A stretch of 64,000 bases of DNA. Source: Actinomyces sp. UMB0138. GTDB taxonomy: Bacteria; Bacillota; Negativicutes; Veillonellales; Veillonellaceae. Below are positions 16,276-26,002 of this stretch, one piece after another. The position numbers and the translations under genes were made by a program. Positions within the stretch are counted from its first letter, which is position 1, and the number at the start of each line of letters is the position of its first letter. The DNA is taken from NCBI RefSeq assembly GCF_002849225.1, contig NZ_PKMC01000001.1, positions 894,476 to 958,475 of the forward strand. Reading direction: 5' to 3'. The notes beneath the pieces are model-generated. The model was not told where the DNA came from. It did not search any database and was given only the letters and a program-made list of their open reading frames with translations.

Positions 16276-19110
16276 TTAGTCGCGAGGCTTCTCGCGCATT
16301 TCCCAAGTTTCGATGATGTCGCCGACCTGGATGTCCTTGTGGCCAAGAGTGATACCGCACTCGTAACCGTCTCGGACCTCAGTCACGTCATCCTTCTCGC
16401 GACGCAAAGAGGCAATCTCGAGGTCGGGGGCTACTACTACCGAGTCACGGATCAGGCGAGCCTTAGCGCCTCGCTTGATCTTGCCAGAACGGACGATCGA
16501 ACCAGCAATGTTGCCGAACTTACCGGACTTGAAGACCTGCAAGATCTCGGCTTTACCGAGTTCAACCTCTTCATAGATCGGCTTCAGCATGCCCTTCAGA
16601 GCATTCTCGACGTCCTCGATCGCAGCGTAGATGACCGAGTAGTACTTGATGTCTACGCCCTCGGAATCTGCCAGCTCTGCCACACGCTCAGCCGGACGGA
16701 CGTTGAACCCGATAATAACCGCGTTGTCGACGGTTGCCAGGTTGACATCGTTCTGGGTAATTGCACCTACGCCACGGTGAATGATGCGCAACTGTACTTC
16801 GTCAGAAACCTCGATCTTGAGCAGCGAATCTTCAAGTGCCTCGACAGCACCAGAGACGTCACCCTTGATGATGAGGTTGAGGGTCTCAACCTTGCCTTCC
16901 TTGAGTGCTTCATCGAAGTCTTCAAGCGAAATCCTCTTGCGGCGCTTAGCCAGCTGTGCCTGCCTCTCGGCAGCTTCGCGCTTGTCTGCGATCTGGCGTG
17001 CAGTGCGATCGTCGGGGGCAACCAGGAACGAGTCGCCTGCTCGCGGCACGGACGTCAAGCCTAGTACCTGCACTGGGCAGGACGGGCCCGCTTCCTTCAC
17101 GGAATTGCCGCGATCGTCGAACATTGCGCGGACGCGCCCGTGTGCATTTCCGACAACCAGTGCATCGCCAACGCGCAATGTACCGCGCTGCACGAGCATG
17201 GTTGCAACAGCACCGCGCCCCTTGTCCAGGTTAGCTTCAATGGCAGTGCCACGAGCTTCAGCATCCGGGTTCGCCTTGAGGTCGAGCGCTGCGTCGGCGG
17301 TAAGCAACACAGCTTCCAGTAGTTCCTGAATGCCGGTGCGCTGCTTCGCCGAGATGTCTACGAACATCACGTCGCCACCGTATTCCTCAGCAACCAAGTT
17401 GTATTCGGTGAGCTGGGCGCGAATCTTGTCAGGCTTAGCCTCGGGCTTATCGACCTTGTTGACGGCGACCACGATAGGCACATCTGCCGACTGGGCGTGG
17501 TTGATCGCTTCAACAGTCTGCGGCATGACGCCGTCATCTGCTGCAACCACGATGATCGCAATGTCAGTGGACTGCGCGCCACGTGCACGCATAGCCGTGA
17601 ATGCTTCATGACCGGGCGTATCGATGAAGGTAACCGCACGGTCTTCGTCATTCAACGAGACCTTCACCTGATAGGCACCAATGTGCTGGGTAATGCCTCC
17701 GTGCTCGCCACCGACAACGTCGGTGTGGCGGATCGCATCCAGCAGCTTCGTCTTGCCGTGGTCTACGTGGCCCATAACCGTGACTACCGGGGGTCGAGGC
17801 ACCATGTTATCGATGTCATCGGCTTCCTCGGCCTCCAGGTCGATGTCGAAAGATTCGAGCAGTTCGCGATCCTCGTCCTCGGGAGACACGATCTTCACTA
17901 CGTAGCCGAGTTCAGCACCAAGAGCCTCGAAGGTGTCCTGGTCCAGCGACTGGTTCGCAGTCACCATTTCACCAAGGTGGAACATAACGGTGACCAGTGC
18001 GGCGGGATTCACGTTGATCTTGTCAGCGAAATCAGCCAGCGAAGCGCCGGAACGGATCCTGATCTCGGTGCTTCCATCCCCGCGAGGTACCTGAACGCCA
18101 CCAATGGTAGGAGCCTTCTGTTCGAATTCCTGACGCTTGGCGCGCTTCGACTTACGGCGCTTAGAGCCGCCTCCGCGACCGAACGCACCCTGGGTCGAGC
18201 CGCGGCCACCGCGGCCTCCACGAGGACCACCGAAGCCGCCGCGAGGACCACCGGAACCACCACGGCCACCACGACGGGAGTCGCGGTTTCCTGGCCTGCC
18301 GTTCTGGCCGGCGCGAGCCTGCGCCTCTGCCAGCTTGGACCGTTCCGGCATCATGTTCGGATTCGGCCTCGGACCGGACGGGCGCCGATTCTTCGCACCG
18401 CTTCCCGGCTTGTTAGAGCGGCCACGGCCACCCGGCTTCGGCATTCCCTGAGCTGATGCGTAGGGGTTATTGCCAGGACGCGGTCCAGGCCTGGGACCGG
18501 GACGACGCGATCCACCCGGACGCGGCATTCCCTGGGAGGAAGCAAATGGGTTGTTCCCTGGACGCGGTTCATGCGCCTTCTGGGCAGACTTAACGGCTGC
18601 CTTCGGGGTTGGAATGTGGGCGCCAGGTTTAGGCGCAGCCTTCTTTGCTGCTGCCGGTTTCGCCGGTGCCGGCTTAGCTGCAGGCTTCTTAGCGGCGGGT
18701 TTAGGCCCGGGCTTGGCGGCAGGCTTGGGTGCAGCCTTCGGCGCACTCTTGGCATTTGCTGCCGGTTTAGCTGCTGGCTTCGCTGGCGCTTCAGCCTTTG
18801 CCTTTGGCGTTGCCTTCTTGGTCTTCGGGCCCGGCTTGGGTGCCGAGCTGGCAGTAGCCTTCTTGGCAGCAGCCTTAGGAGTAGCTGCCTTCTTCGTTGT
18901 CTTTGTAGTCTTCTTTGTTCCCTTGGCAGCGGGCTTCTTTTCGTCTTCGACGCCCTTCGGGAACTGTTCTCGGATCCGGCGCACTACAGGCGCTTCAATA
19001 GTAGAGGAAGCAGACTTCACAAATTCGCCCTGCTCCTTGAGGATTCCAAGAAGATTCTTAGAGGTGGTACCGAGCTCTTTCGCAAGCTCATGCACGCGCA
19101 GTTTTGCCAC
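16276..19110 (-). CDS. infB: Translation initiation factor IF-2
   Basis: IF-2 delivers fMet-tRNA to the 30S subunit and uses GTP during subunit joining. About 944 residues. An N-terminal IF2N domain ([20 protein letters not shown]) comes first, then a long low-complexity region: an Ala/Lys/Pro repeat part (residues ~70-200) and an Arg/Gly-rich part (~230-335). The G domain follows, with [16 protein letters not shown] and NKVDKP. The C-terminal EF-Tu-like and initiator-binding domains complete it. The GTG at 19110 gives the classical VAKLRV start and has an AGGAG six bases upstream; a start 13 codons earlier has no support. Downstream of ylxR, as in many bacteria. Confidence 0.95.
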   Translation of the reverse strand: MAKLRVHELAKELGTTSKNLLGILKEQGEFVKSASSTIEAPVVRRIREQFPKGVEDEKKPAAKGTKKTTKTTKKAATPKAAAKKATASSAPKPGPKTKKATPKAKAEAPAKPAAKPAANAKSAPKAAPKPAAKPGPKPAAKKPAAKPAPAKPAAAKKAAPKPGAHIPTPKAAVKSAQKAHEPRPGNNPFASSQGMPRPGGSRRPGPRPGPRPGNNPYASAQGMPKPGGRGRSNKPGSGAKNRRPSGPRPNPNMMPERSKLAEAQARAGQNGRPGNRDSRRGGRGGSGGPRGGFGGPRGGRGGRGSTQGAFGRGGGSKRRKSKRAKRQEFEQKAPTIGGVQVPRGDGSTEIRIRSGASLADFADKINVNPAALVTVMFHLGEMVTANQSLDQDTFEALGAELGYVVKIVSPEDEDRELLESFDIDLEAEEADDIDNMVPRPPVVTVMGHVDHGKTKLLDAIRHTDVVGGEHGGITQHIGAYQVKVSLNDEDRAVTFIDTPGHEAFTAMRARGAQSTDIAIIVVAADDGVMPQTVEAINHAQSADVPIVVAVNKVDKPEAKPDKIRAQLTEYNLVAEEYGGDVMFVDISAKQRTGIQELLEAVLLTADAALDLKANPDAEARGTAIEANLDKGRGAVATMLVQRGTLRVGDALVVGNAHGRVRAMFDDRGNSVKEAGPSCPVQVLGLTSVPRAGDSFLVAPDDRTARQIADKREAAERQAQLAKRRKRISLEDFDEALKEGKVETLNLIIKGDVSGAVEALEDSLLKIEVSDEVQLRIIHRGVGAITQNDVNLATVDNAVIIGFNVRPAERVAELADSEGVDIKYYSVIYAAIEDVENALKGMLKPIYEEVELGKAEILQVFKSGKFGNIAGSIVRSGKIKRGAKARLIRDSVVVAPDLEIASLRREKDDVTEVRDGYECGITLGHKDIQVGDIIETWEMREKPRD

Positions 19111-19167
19111 AATTCTCCTGTCTGGGTCCGCCCCAAACAGGACGGACACTTTACTTTTGCTGGCAGC

Positions 19168-19551
19168 TCATCGCTGGGTACTCATCGGGTGCCCATCAGC
19201 TTCCAACCCGCTTTCGTCTCGTGACCCAAGGACCTTACCGCCCTGAGTGCCCTCTTGATTAGCCCACAGCTGCAATCCTAGTGAGCGCGAATCAACCTTT
19301 ACGGCAGTTCGCAATGCCCTGGGTATCGCACCGGTCTTTACAGCCCGCTGCAGACACATTGGATCCGGGTGAATCCAAGCGCCCCTGCCACTGTGCGCCA
19401 CCGGGGAACAAACTACTGCTTGCTTCCCGTCTTGAACCAGGCGGACCATTCGGTCCCGTGAATCCCGGCTCCTACAACCCACACACGTGCGGTCCCGTTT
19501 CCTGGGAGCGCCGTCTGCAGGTATGCATACACGACCTAGTTTAGCGGTCAT
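19168..19551 (-). CDS. YlxR family (DUF448) RNA-binding protein
   Basis: A 127-residue protein with the YlxR/DUF448 signature RTCVGCRSRDSRDRMVRLV followed by GRGAWIHPDPMCLQRAVKTGAI. YlxR proteins lie between nusA and infB and have been linked to RNA binding or RNase P. The ATG at 19551 overlaps the nusA stop (ATGA), indicating coupling. The first ~20 residues and the C-terminal ~30 residues are outside the conserved core. A start closer to the RTCVGCR motif cannot be excluded. Confidence 0.85.
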   Translation of the reverse strand: MTAKLGRVCIPADGAPRKRDRTCVGCRSRDSRDRMVRLVQDGKQAVVCSPVAHSGRGAWIHPDPMCLQRAVKTGAIPRALRTAVKVDSRSLGLQLWANQEGTQGGKVLGSRDESGLEADGHPMSTQR

Positions 19552-20594
19552 TCGGCCGAATCTACAGGCGACCCAGCACCGTCAATGTGTGTATCTGGTC
19601 TCGATTCTGAGGACGCAAGAGGGGCACCCAACTCTTCGGTATCTGCCTTTATGTCGATCTTGCACCCGGTTAACCTGGCAGCAAGTCGGGCATTCTGCCC
19701 CTCTTTACCGATTGCTAGTGAGAGCTGGAAATCCGGGACGAGCACTTTTGCCATAGCCTCACCATTCGGGGCCATGGTGACAGATGACACACGCGCAGGC
19801 GAAAGCGCGTTCGCTACAAACGTAGCCATATCGTCAGAATAATCGATAATGTCGATCTTTTCGCCGCCAAGATCACTCATCACGGCTCGCACACGCGCAC
19901 CCATTGGACCAATGCATGCGCCTTTAGCGTTGACTCCCTTTTGCAGCGGCTTTACCGCTATCTTGGTCCGGTAGCCCGCTTCCCTAGCAATGGATTCGAT
20001 TTTTAGCCCACCATCGGTAAGCTCGGGGACTTCGCGTTCGAAAAGACGCCTAACTAGTTCGGGGTGACGGCGAGACAGTTCGATGCGGGCGCCCTTCTCT
20101 GTGCGAATCGCACGGACCACATACGCCCTAATAAGCGTGTTGTGCGTGAGCTTCTCGCCAGGAATTTGTTCGCCCTCGGGAAGGATGGCCTCGTAGTCCC
20201 CCACCTTCACCGTAACGATGTGTGGATTACGGGATTGCTGCACGCGACCGGCAACAACAGTTCCGGTCTTGTCAGAGAATTCGCCCAAAACCTGGGCATC
20301 CTCGGCCTCACGCAGACGCTGCACGATCATAGAGCGGGCTACAGAAGTAGCGATACGCCCAAAGCCCGAGGGCGTGTCATCAAATTCCCCGATGGGGTTT
20401 CCATCCTCGTCCTCTTCGGTGGCCATCACAATGACGTGACCATGCTTGTCGATTTCGACTCGGGCTTTTGGAAGAGCACCAGGAACGTTGTGGTAGGCCT
20501 TTAGCAGCGCGTCCTCGATAGCCTCTACAAGCTGGTCCAGGCTAATGCCGCGCTCATTTTCAACGGCGCGCAGAGCGCTCATGTCAATGTCCAT
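19548..20594 (-). CDS. nusA: Transcription termination/antitermination factor NusA
   Basis: NusA binds RNA polymerase and modulates pausing, termination and rRNA antitermination. 348 residues: an N-terminal domain (MSALRAVENERGISLDQLVE), an S1 domain (GTVVAGRVQQSRNPHIVTVK region), and two KH domains (VKPLQKGVNAKGACIGPMGAR and SLAIGKEGQNARLAARLTG). The acidic repeats of enterobacterial NusA are absent, as is usual in actinobacteria. ATG at 20594 has AAGGAC at good spacing; a TTG one codon upstream is the alternative. It is part of a rimP-nusA-ylxR-infB-rbfA-truB-ribF operon. Confidence 0.95.
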   Translation of the reverse strand: MDIDMSALRAVENERGISLDQLVEAIEDALLKAYHNVPGALPKARVEIDKHGHVIVMATEEDEDGNPIGEFDDTPSGFGRIATSVARSMIVQRLREAEDAQVLGEFSDKTGTVVAGRVQQSRNPHIVTVKVGDYEAILPEGEQIPGEKLTHNTLIRAYVVRAIRTEKGARIELSRRHPELVRRLFEREVPELTDGGLKIESIAREAGYRTKIAVKPLQKGVNAKGACIGPMGARVRAVMSDLGGEKIDIIDYSDDMATFVANALSPARVSSVTMAPNGEAMAKVLVPDFQLSLAIGKEGQNARLAARLTGCKIDIKADTEELGAPLASSESRPDTHIDGAGSPVDSAE

Positions 20595-20605
20595 CAAAGT
20601 CCTTC

Positions 20606-21061
20606 CTAAAAGAACATCACTACGGTGCGAGCCGCCGTGATATCTGCCCTTGCCACTTCCCGGAGCCCATCCGAAGTCTTAATCTGAATCGGATCAGGAC
20701 CAGCTTCCACAAGTTTACCCGCCAAGGTAGCATTTCCCACCTCAAGCTCGACGTGTTGGCCGACCGCGCGACGAAAATCTCGATCGTCACGGAGTTCCCG
20801 CTCTGCACCTGGAGTAGTTACTTCTAGCGTGTACTGGCCAGCAATCGGATCAAGATCGTCAAGAATTTTTGAGATTTTATGGGTAGCTTCAGTAAGCGCC
20901 TCAGAATCAACAGCTCCCGGCCCGTCTATCAGGTCGACAACCACCCGCAAACGCGAGTGTTTACCGGCGGGGATCTTCACTACTTCCATTACCGTTAGTT
21001 CGAGCTCGCTAACTTCCTGGATGAATCGCTGCCGAAGTGATTCGAACTGATCCTTTTGCAA
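20606..21061 (-). CDS. rimP: Ribosome maturation factor RimP
   Basis: RimP is required for 30S assembly. 151 residues with the two family regions: an N-terminal alpha/beta part with LTVMEVVKIPAGKHSRLRVVVD and a GAVDSEALTEATHKISKILDD segment, plus YTLEVTTPGAERELRDDRDFRRAVG. The start is TTG at 21061 with GGAGG five bases upstream, the best supported start. It is the first gene of the nusA-infB operon. The divergent lipoprotein gene starts 55 bases away, so two promoters share this short gap. Confidence 0.92.
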   Translation of the reverse strand: MQKDQFESLRQRFIQEVSELELTVMEVVKIPAGKHSRLRVVVDLIDGPGAVDSEALTEATHKISKILDDLDPIAGQYTLEVTTPGAERELRDDRDFRRAVGQHVELEVGNATLAGKLVEAGPDPIQIKTSDGLREVARADITAARTVVMFF

Positions 21062-21115
21062 GACGCCTCCTTCAAGATTTTTCTACCTCAATCCTACCCG
21101 TGCGATGATGGCGGC

Positions 21116-22129
21116 ATGAAAAAAATTCTTGCTACCTGCCTTTGCTTCGGCACAGCGCTGATAACTCTGTCTGGATGCAATCTCCGTGTTGATACAGGTA
21201 TTCCGCCTCTTCCGGACCTTTCTATCGATCAGGTAGCTAGAAATAAGGCTGCGGAGTGTGAGCAAAATTTCGGCCAAGCAATCACCGCTAGCGGGCTTAC
21301 TAAGAAACACTCGGCGTGGGCTAGTTATGCCGCATCGGCTGCCAAAGAGCGGCTAGACGCATTCGGCGGAGTGTGGAAGGGATGGCCAGGGCAGCGCCCT
21401 GAGGGCGGGGCTACACCGCCGCCGACTGCAGCAGCTCCTTCCGATAGCAAGGACCTCCTAGCCGAGTACTCCCGCTGCGCCGCACAAGCCGAAGTGGATG
21501 CCGGTGCAGTCAGCGATGCCTCGCTGGCAAAGATGCTACTGTCCGCCTCAGTAGCCCGCTCCCTAGAAGGGACAGAGCTAGCTCGAGCCGAAAAAGTTCG
21601 TTTTGAGCCGACCAAGGTTTCCCAATCACAAGCGCTCCGGCTTAACAGGAAAACAGGCAAATACAGCACAGATTCCTCTAAATCTCCCCGCACGAACGCA
21701 TCCGCCCCATCCGCCTCAGCTAAGGCTAACCAGCTTCCCAAGGACTTGTTAGCTGGCCTAGATGCGTCCCGCTACCAACTAGAGTGGGCTGCCGCCAACA
21801 GCGAAGACCTCCCAACCGATTCTCTAACTCAAGCCGCTGAATATTTAGCTAGCGAGGTCGATGCCTTAGCAGCTGCCGGAGCACCCGATAACCGCCAGGT
21901 GTCCTACCCCACCACTGGCACCGCTAAGGAGTGCGCACAGGCTGCCCTACAGAATGCAGGCGCGTGGCAGCTAGAGCTAGCACCTACAGCCCTTTACCCG
22001 CACCTGCAGCTAGCAAATACTCTTGATCGCATTTACGGGGCGGACGTAGCACTATCGGCCAATAAAACGGCACTCCCGTATTTGAAACAGGGGAAAGCAG
22101 ATGGCGGGCAGACCAAAAGCGTGAAGTAG
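21116..22129 (+). CDS. Lipoprotein with ferritin-like (DUF4439-type) domain
   Basis: A 337-residue predicted lipoprotein. ATG at 21116 yields a signal peptide (MKKILATCLCFGTALITLSG) ending in a LSGC lipobox with the lipidated Cys at residue 21. The C-terminal ~140 residues (from about YQLEWAAANSEDLP to NTLDRIYGAD) resemble the helical DUF4439 domain, and the middle is Ala/Ser-rich. A gene with this domain is found next to rimP/nusA in other actinobacteria such as mycobacteria, so synteny supports the call. Function is unknown, and no ferroxidase His/Glu set can be confirmed by eye. An ATG-like start 20 codons earlier would put the signal peptide internal, so it is rejected. Confidence 0.72.
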   Translation: MKKILATCLCFGTALITLSGCNLRVDTGIPPLPDLSIDQVARNKAAECEQNFGQAITASGLTKKHSAWASYAASAAKERLDAFGGVWKGWPGQRPEGGATPPPTAAAPSDSKDLLAEYSRCAAQAEVDAGAVSDASLAKMLLSASVARSLEGTELARAEKVRFEPTKVSQSQALRLNRKTGKYSTDSSKSPRTNASAPSASAKANQLPKDLLAGLDASRYQLEWAAANSEDLPTDSLTQAAEYLASEVDALAAAGAPDNRQVSYPTTGTAKECAQAALQNAGAWQLELAPTALYPHLQLANTLDRIYGADVALSANKTALPYLKQGKADGGQTKSVK

Positions 22130-22672
22130 GCGCCTAGGAAGACCTAGCCCTGGACTACAGTCGCCGAAGGCAACAATTCATATCTAGTTTCCATACAGCA
22201 ACATATCGAGGCTGTTGTTTTACTCCCTACTACTAACATATCCGCTTTTTCTACTCCCCTTATTTCTAATTTTATTTTTAAATAGCTCTTTCTATAGGCT
22301 GAAAGTTTCACGCTTTTCTCTAAAACCGTGGCAACAACAATCATTTTGTCTCCGCCCCAGACACACCTTAAGCAACTAATGGAGCTAATCTAGGGGCGCT
22401 CACTAGCAGAGATTTTATTGCCCACCTACCCGCCAATAGTCGATGTTAACTACCACCTCGACCGGCCAATACTAATTTGCCAACGTTTAATCCACCTACG
22501 CAGGTGCACCTATGCTCTAACTTCTAAGAGCTGACACTCTATTTATAGGATCTATCACCACCTATTTTTGCAAGGGGACTAAATTTAAAATCATGCAATA
22601 AGGGCACTATCGCAATCAGTTCTAATAACTGCGCGTGGAGTCCTCAAACTGCCTATTAGTAAGGGAATAAGA
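22130..22672. other. AT-rich intergenic region, no gene seen
   Basis: About 540 bases of AT-rich sequence between two plus-strand lipoprotein genes. Only a 66-codon minus-strand frame lacking a good RBS or recognisable product is present. It presumably contains a terminator for the upstream lipoprotein and the promoter of the next gene, but neither is clear by eye. Confidence 0.5.
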
Positions 22673-24985
22673 ATGAGCAATAAAAAGTTCTTCAGGGCCA
22701 CTACCCCGCTAATCGCACTAATGATGGTTTCGTTGGCAGGCTGCTCGAACACTCCGGCAGAGCCGAAAAATACAGAAAAGCCAGCTGATTCAGCACAATC
22801 TGCACCTGCGACGCCGACTCCAACGCAAACTCCAAAAAATAACACTAGCAAGGTACCAACTAAGCCCAAGCCTAAGAAAGAGCAAACTGTCAAAGCTCTT
22901 CCGGAGGCTTCCCCATTAACTCCAACTCAAGATGCAACTGTTGGGAACATCTACAGGGCATTACAAGGCGCAACTAGGACGCAACGGCAGGTAGTAGCAG
23001 AAGTTGCGTCATCTTCTCCGGTACAGATTTTGGTTGCTAAACGGTCGCACCCGGTACCTAAGGTGAGCGTAACCAAGACACAGGCTGCACGCCCAACCAA
23101 TAGCGTGGCTTCTACCCCATCGGTGTCTCCTACCACCACAGTTACGCCGGAAGCCAATATTAAGCCCGGAAGTGCAGTAAGGCCGACCAAGGATACCAAC
23201 CCGAGCACAGCAACGAAGCCGGGTACGGAAACCAAGCCGGGTGGCACCCACCAGCCAGAGGCCCACCCCGGCACCGAAGTAAAGCCTGGTACGGAAACCA
23301 AACCAGGCACGGAAACTAAGCCGGGTGACACCCACAAGCCAGAGGCCCACCCCAGCACCGAAGTAAAGCCAGGCACAGAAGAAACTCCTAGCACCGGATC
23401 TCAACCGGATGTGGGGACGAAACCTGATCCCAAAGCTCGCATCGATGCAGAGGCTCGCTTAAAGGCCGCTCAACAGGTTAAGAGTGAAGCAGAGAGTGCT
23501 CTTAAGACTTCTCAAGCCATATCGGCTGGCGCAGACCAAGTATTAACTAAGGCACGCGCTGACTTGGAGGCAGCTCAAGCCAAGCTTGGAGCTGCCCAGG
23601 AAGAACTCGGTGGGGCAAAGGCTCGACTAGCAGCTGCTCACAGCAGCATTCCGACGGACACCGTGGCAAGGGCAGAAAAAGCTGCTAAAGATGCTACCGA
23701 GAGGTTGAACGCAGCTCGCGCTAAGGCAGAGGCGGCACAAGCAGTCGCGACTACTGCTGCTGCTAACACCGCGAAGGCTCAGGATGCATATACCAGCGCC
23801 CTCAAGGCTCTCAAAGATGCTGAAGCAGCTTCCGCCGAGGCAAAACGCTTTGATTGGGACAAGATGTCCGAAGCTCAGCGCCTAGACTATGTGAACCGCC
23901 GAGTAGCTGAGATGACCAACGAATACCGCAGCCAGGGAGGCCTAGAAAAGCTCCCCATGGTCAAGCGATACAACGCTCTAATGACTGAGTTCGCAAACTG
24001 GGTTGCCGAAGACCCGAAGGATGCACAGGGTAACGACAGGCGTCTAAACCACATACCCAATTTGGACGTGAATACTCCCGGCGCTACCCGTGAGGATAAG
24101 GAGCGGTTCCTGATAACTCGGACTTTGGGAGACGACCAGATATACACAGGTGCTGAAAACATGTCATATAGAAGTGGCTACGAGGTAGACAGTCAAGAGA
24201 ACGCAGAAGCACTGGCAAAATCGCTGTTCACTGGCCTGACAAATTCCAAGGGACACAATAAGAATTTCCTGGACCCATCAATCAATGCCGCGGGTTCCGG
24301 TCTGGCATATAACAAGGCAACCGGCGTATTCATCTATATTTGGCGCGGTCTTGGTTTCGCACAACCGAACCAGCCAGTGGATGTGTATACAGTAGCTTCA
24401 ACCAAACATTTGGCGGGATCTGATGCTATTGCGGGGGTTTCCTATAAAGATAACCAGTACGTGCTAGCTGGCGACTACAAGAACAACAAGACTTCAGCGG
24501 ACTACCAGAAGATCAAGGCCCCGCTCTCCGAGGGACTCACCGGTACGCTAGCTACTGCCCCAACGACCGATGGTGGAATAGACACCGCTGATGCCCAGGA
24601 AAAGGTAGCCGCCGCACAAGCACAGCTCGACTCTGCTAAGCAAAATGAAGTCAAAGCCGTTCAAGCCGCTACCGTCGCAAATTCTGCAGTGGAGAGCGCT
24701 ACTACTGCAGCGAATTCTGCCAAGGCAGACCTCGAAAACAAGACGCAGCAAGCTAACGAAGCTCAGGCTGCACTAATAGCCCAGGCACAGACTGCGGTGG
24801 ATGCCGCTCAGAGCAGGGTTACCAGTGCCCAGAGTAGCGTAGAGGACGCTAAGAAAGCGTTAGGCGCTGCAGAAACTAACAAGCAGGCTGCAGATGCAGT
24901 GGTAAAGGCAAACACTGCCAAACTTGCTGAAGCAGAGGCTAACGTTGCAACAGCCGAAAAGGAGGTCGCAGCTACCACAAACTAA
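22673..24985 (+). CDS. CAP-domain lipoprotein with Pro/Thr repeats and coiled coils
   Basis: A 770-residue surface lipoprotein. It has an N-terminal signal peptide with lipobox LAGC (Cys near residue 24), then a Pro/Thr/Lys-rich stalk with 25-residue repeats (residues ~182-234). An Ala/Glu/Lys coiled coil follows (~260-390). A CAP/SCP-like domain lies at ~395-575 (RVAEMTNEYRSQGG at its start, AENMSYRSG, and GHNKNFLDPSINAAGSGLA as the H...N...G-x-G core). A second Ala-rich coiled coil (~638-770) ends the protein. There is no sortase motif. CAP proteins have diverse extracellular roles; here adhesion, envelope spacing or peptidoglycan-associated functions are inferred. ATG at 22673, with AAGGGAATAAG upstream. 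It stands alone between AT-rich gaps. Confidence 0.8.
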   Translation: MSNKKFFRATTPLIALMMVSLAGCSNTPAEPKNTEKPADSAQSAPATPTPTQTPKNNTSKVPTKPKPKKEQTVKALPEASPLTPTQDATVGNIYRALQGATRTQRQVVAEVASSSPVQILVAKRSHPVPKVSVTKTQAARPTNSVASTPSVSPTTTVTPEANIKPGSAVRPTKDTNPSTATKPGTETKPGGTHQPEAHPGTEVKPGTETKPGTETKPGDTHKPEAHPSTEVKPGTEETPSTGSQPDVGTKPDPKARIDAEARLKAAQQVKSEAESALKTSQAISAGADQVLTKARADLEAAQAKLGAAQEELGGAKARLAAAHSSIPTDTVARAEKAAKDATERLNAARAKAEAAQAVATTAAANTAKAQDAYTSALKALKDAEAASAEAKRFDWDKMSEAQRLDYVNRRVAEMTNEYRSQGGLEKLPMVKRYNALMTEFANWVAEDPKDAQGNDRRLNHIPNLDVNTPGATREDKERFLITRTLGDDQIYTGAENMSYRSGYEVDSQENAEALAKSLFTGLTNSKGHNKNFLDPSINAAGSGLAYNKATGVFIYIWRGLGFAQPNQPVDVYTVASTKHLAGSDAIAGVSYKDNQYVLAGDYKNNKTSADYQKIKAPLSEGLTGTLATAPTTDGGIDTADAQEKVAAAQAQLDSAKQNEVKAVQAATVANSAVESATTAANSAKADLENKTQQANEAQAALIAQAQTAVDAAQSRVTSAQSSVEDAKKALGAAETNKQAADAVVKANTAKLAEAEANVATAEKEVAATTN
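23216..23374 (+). repeat. Tandem 25-residue stalk repeats
   Basis: Two 75-base units (23216-23290 and 23300-23374) separated by 9 bases. Each encodes KPGTETKPG[G/D]TH[Q/K]PEAHP[G/S]TEVKPG. Copies differ mostly at silent or conservative sites, typical of a repeat-expandable surface stalk. Confidence 0.85.
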
Positions 24986-25001
24986 GCTGTCTGCCACCTA
25001 G

Positions 25002-25030
25002 TGGGTCCCGGCCTTATTCGCCGGGACCCA
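25002..25030 (+). terminator. Terminator of the CAP lipoprotein gene
   Basis: An 11-base perfect stem, TGGGTCCCGGC with GCCGGGACCCA, and a 7-base loop, followed by TTAGTTTAAAAATTT. It lies 17 bases after the stop. Confidence 0.85.
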
Positions 25031-25689
25031 TTAGTTTAAAAATTTATTGTGGTACCGGGTAGCAAAACAACGACAATACAAAGCTGGTACCCCTCCATTC
25101 CTCCGTCAATGCAAGGGCGTGCGAGAGCTGGTTCAAGCTCAAATGGCATAGTAGCTACATGCTCCTGCAGTTTTAGCCTCACACTGTCAACAGCTAGTGC
25201 CCCCATAAATTAGGTGAGCATGGCTGCCACAAGCAGCCTCGGAAACATGCTGCTCCTGCCCACGAATTAGGGTCTTAGTCCTCTACAACGGCGAATTACG
25301 GTGGCGGTTATAAAACCACTGGGACAAACCTCCGAGGAATGGTCCCTGTAGCTGGAGATAGAAAATAATTCTTCCTAGAAAATCTTGACGAAACCCATCG
25401 CGAGAACATAACAATGCCACCCGGTGACTCTGGAGTATGGAATTTTGAGACTGTAGTTCTGACTGGTATCTAAGCATTCCTAGCTCTTCCCATCTCTAGG
25501 GTAGGAGTCATTGAGTCGATCGACTACCTACTTAATAAATAGGAACGCTAGCTGCGGGCTGGCAATCTCAGTCCCCCGGGTTCCTCTAACACAGTAGAGA
25601 CAGTGATTATGGAACCGATTTCGAAGGCAAGGGGCATCGGTAACCTCCCACGCATCTTCACAGAAAGGATTCAGTCCTATTAGCCGATG
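25031..25689. other. Intergenic region without recognisable genes
   Basis: About 650 bases that hold no convincing ORF on either strand. It lies between the CAP lipoprotein terminator and a degraded HTH gene next to tRNA-Asn. It could be eroded mobile-element DNA, but no repeat, terminal inverted repeat or integrase fragment was recognised. Confidence 0.4.
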
Positions 25690-25880
25690 AGCATCGCGCC
25701 GAAACTGCACGGACGGGAACAACACCCACAAAATTGAGAATGCCTTGGGCGCTCCCAAGGTTTCAATATCTCGTGACCGACGCGGCTGCGTGGCCCTTGG
25801 ATGAATTGGATGCGGTAGCCCGCTATCTTGATGTGCCGCTTTCGGCATTGTTAAAGAAAAGTGTCCCGGCACGTGGCCGG
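25690..25880 (+). pseudogene. Frameshifted remnant of an XRE-type helix-turn-helix gene
   Basis: Two frames together resemble a Cro/CI-type regulator. One gives THKIENALGAPKVSISRDRRG, like the recognition helices (LG.S...SR...G). The next frame gives AAAWPLDELDAVARYLDVPL followed by SALLKK, like the typical ~22-residue tail of such proteins (AW.LDEL.A.A..L.VPLS.LL). No single open frame joins them and no start is visible, so a decayed gene is inferred. It ends almost at the 3' side of tRNA-Asn, a common integration site for mobile elements. The similarity rests on the eye alone. Confidence 0.45.
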
Positions 25881-25889
25881 GGCGAAGAG

Positions 25890-25961
25890 CTCCCGCGGTT
25901 GGACTCGAACCAACAACCGTTCGATTAACAGTCGAATGCTCTGCCATTGAGCTACGCGGGA
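25890..25961 (-). tRNA. tRNA-Asn (anticodon GTT)
   Basis: The minus strand folds into a complete 72-base cloverleaf: acceptor TCCCGCG/CGCGGGA, D arm GCTC/GAGC, anticodon stem TTCGA/TCGAA with loop CTGTTAA (GTT), T arm GTTGG/CCAAC with TTCGAGT loop, and discriminator G as expected for Asn. CCA is not encoded. Confidence 0.97.
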
Positions 25962-26002
25962 TCGCGACGGGTAAGAATTTAGCAGACTTGCCACCCGCTC
26001 GT

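Noticed and set aside
22144..22344. 66-codon minus-strand ORF in the AT-rich gap
   Set aside because: No RBS, composition unlike neighbours, no recognisable domain.
23216..23374. CRISPR-like direct repeats
   Set aside because: The repeats are in frame, code for a Pro/Thr stalk within a lipoprotein and have no spacers.
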